Shown here piece by piece: positions 5,875 to 6,853 of a stretch of DNA of 6,853 nt. The stretch lies in assembly GCA_002386405.1 (NCBI GenBank), contig DGIP01000020.1:1-6853 (forward strand), in the 5' to 3' direction. Made by a program: the position numbers and the translations under genes. Within the stretch, counting starts at the first letter, position 1, and each line of letters opens with the position of its first letter. This stretch comes from Stenotrophomonas maltophilia (lineage in GTDB: Bacteria; Pseudomonadota; Gammaproteobacteria; Xanthomonadales; Xanthomonadaceae). The notes under the pieces are model-generated. The model was given only the letters and a program-made list of their open reading frames with translations. It was not told the DNA's origin and did not search any database.

Positions 5875-6853
5875 TCAGTGGGGCGCTGCCGGGGGTTTCG
5901 GCAACGCATACGCCATCACGTAATCGCCGGCCGGGGTTTCCATGAAATGGTGGCCGCCGGCCATGATCACCACGTATTGGCGGCCGTCGTATTCGTAGAC
6001 CATCGGGTTGGCCTGGCCACCGGCCGGCAGCTTGGCGTGCCACAGCTCCTTGCCGGTCTTCAGGTCGATGGCGCGCAGCAGGTCGTCGGTGGCCGCGGCG
6101 ATGAAGATCAGGCCGCTGGCGGTGAGTGCTGAGCCGCCGTTGTTCGGGGTGCCGATCTCGATCGGCAGGCCGGAGCGGATGCCGAACGGCCCGTTGCCGC
6201 GCGCGCTGCCGAACGGACGGTCCCAGAGCAGCTGGCCCGAGCGCAGGTCGATGGCGCGGATGCCACCGTAGGGCGGCTGCTTGCACAGCAGCTTGGTGAA
6301 CGGCAGGCGCCAGCCGGCGTTGACGTCGATGGCGTACGGGGTGCCGGTCTGCGGGTCCCCTGCCCCTTCGGCGCCGCCACGGTCGGCACGCACCTGCTCG
6401 CGCGGCACCCAGCCCTTGCGGTCCGCTTCGGCGCGCGGCACCAGCCGGTTGTAGTTGGGCATGTCGTTGTAGTTGGCCACGATCACGCCGTGGCGCGGAT
6501 CCACCGCGACGCTGCCCCAGTCCGAGCCGCCGTTGTAGCCCGGGTATTCGATGGAATGACGGTCTGACGTGGGCGGCGTGTAGAAGCCCTGGTAACTGGC
6601 CCTGCGGAACTGGATGCGGCACACCAGCTGGTCGATCGGGGTGATGCCCCACATGTCGCGCTCGGTCAGGTCGGGCTTGCGCAGCGTGTGGTACAGCGAG
6701 AACCGCTGGGTCGGCGCACGTTGCTCGGGTTCGACCCCGCCGCCGGGTACCGCGCGCTCTTCCGCCGGCGTCAGCAGTTCACCGGTGCGCCGGTCCAGCA
6801 CGTACAGGTCGCCCTGCTTGGTCGGCAGCAGGATCGCCATTACTACAAATATT
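5875..6853 (-). CDS. gcd: Membrane-bound PQQ-dependent dehydrogenase, glucose/quinate/shikimate family, C-terminal part
   Basis: The frame stays open to the right edge (325 residues visible); the family is about 800 residues long, so the N-terminal membrane anchor and most of the propeller are outside. An ATG at 6840-6838 has no ribosome site and is probably not the start. Numbering from that Met: PTKQGDLYVLDR at 6-17 carries the Lys expected to contact PQQ (Lys8, equivalent to the essential Lys of E. coli Gcd by my alignment). ERDMWG at 60-65 and CKQPPYG at 186-192 match E. coli Gcd, as do LPAGGQANPMVYE at 271-283 and YVVIMAGGH at 289-297. AIDLRSGQLLW and AIDLKTGKELW are tryptophan-docking blade motifs. 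The catalytic Asp would lie just beyond the edge. Known: the family oxidises sugars or quinate/shikimate in the periplasm and passes electrons to ubiquinone. The substrate cannot be told from this part; gcd is used as the family symbol. Confidence 0.88.
   Translation of the reverse strand, partial: IFVVMAILLPTKQGDLYVLDRRTGELLTPAEERAVPGGGVEPEQRAPTQRFSLYHTLRKPDLTERDMWGITPIDQLVCRIQFRRASYQGFYTPPTSDRHSIEYPGYNGGSDWGSVAVDPRHGVIVANYNDMPNYNRLVPRAEADRKGWVPREQVRADRGGAEGAGDPQTGTPYAIDVNAGWRLPFTKLLCKQPPYGGIRAIDLRSGQLLWDRPFGSARGNGPFGIRSGLPIEIGTPNNGGSALTASGLIFIAAATDDLLRAIDLKTGKELWHAKLPAGGQANPMVYEYDGRQYVVIMAGGHHFMETPAGDYVMAYALPKPPAAPH

Noticed and set aside
5762..6652. Second minus-strand frame of 296 codons within the dehydrogenase gene
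   Set aside because: It is an out-of-frame shadow of the dehydrogenase, rich in Arg/Pro/Ala, without domain signals.

Overview
The window looks like ordinary chromosome from a high-GC gammaproteobacterium of the Xanthomonadaceae, most likely Stenotrophomonas or a close relative. Four things point there: strongly GC-biased third positions; a patatin/Omp85 two-domain protein; a membrane PQQ dehydrogenase; and, most specifically, a GTAG-headed palindrome of the kind that is abundant in Stenotrophomonas genomes. The assignment is by recognition only; no search was run.

Layout from left to right. (1) 1-2007, minus strand: a secreted patatin-like phospholipase fused to a POTRA and an outer-membrane beta-barrel (type Vd secretion, PlpD-like). 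Its last barrel strands fall off the left edge. (2) 2008-2104: a 97-bp gap made mostly of three palindromes, including a GTAG-type REP whose GTAG supplies the stop codon of the next gene. (3) 2105-4561, minus strand: an exported S9-family serine peptidase, resembling the glutamyl endopeptidase branch, with signal peptide, beta-propeller and C-terminal alpha/beta-hydrolase with a complete Ser-Asp-His triad. (4) 4562-4730: a divergent promoter region of 169 bp. (5) 4731-5507 and 5485-5874, plus strand: a two-gene unit of a compact HipA-like kinase (TTG start) and a DUF3037-type protein (GTG start). The two genes overlap by 23 bp, so they are probably translationally coupled. (6) 5875-6853, minus strand: the C-terminal part of a membrane-bound PQQ-dependent dehydrogenase of the glucose/quinate/shikimate family. 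It converges on the DUF3037 gene with no intervening base.

Three of the gene products (phospholipase, peptidase, dehydrogenase) act in the cell envelope or periplasm, but nothing shows that they share a pathway. The kinase/DUF3037 pair is the only cytoplasmic unit and the most promising for unknown biology: the kinase keeps HipA-type catalytic residues but has no HipB-like antitoxin beside it. No tRNA, rRNA, CRISPR array, insertion sequence or prophage gene was seen. The last 13 bases of the window are sharply AT-rich and may mark a breakpoint or contig edge inside the dehydrogenase gene.
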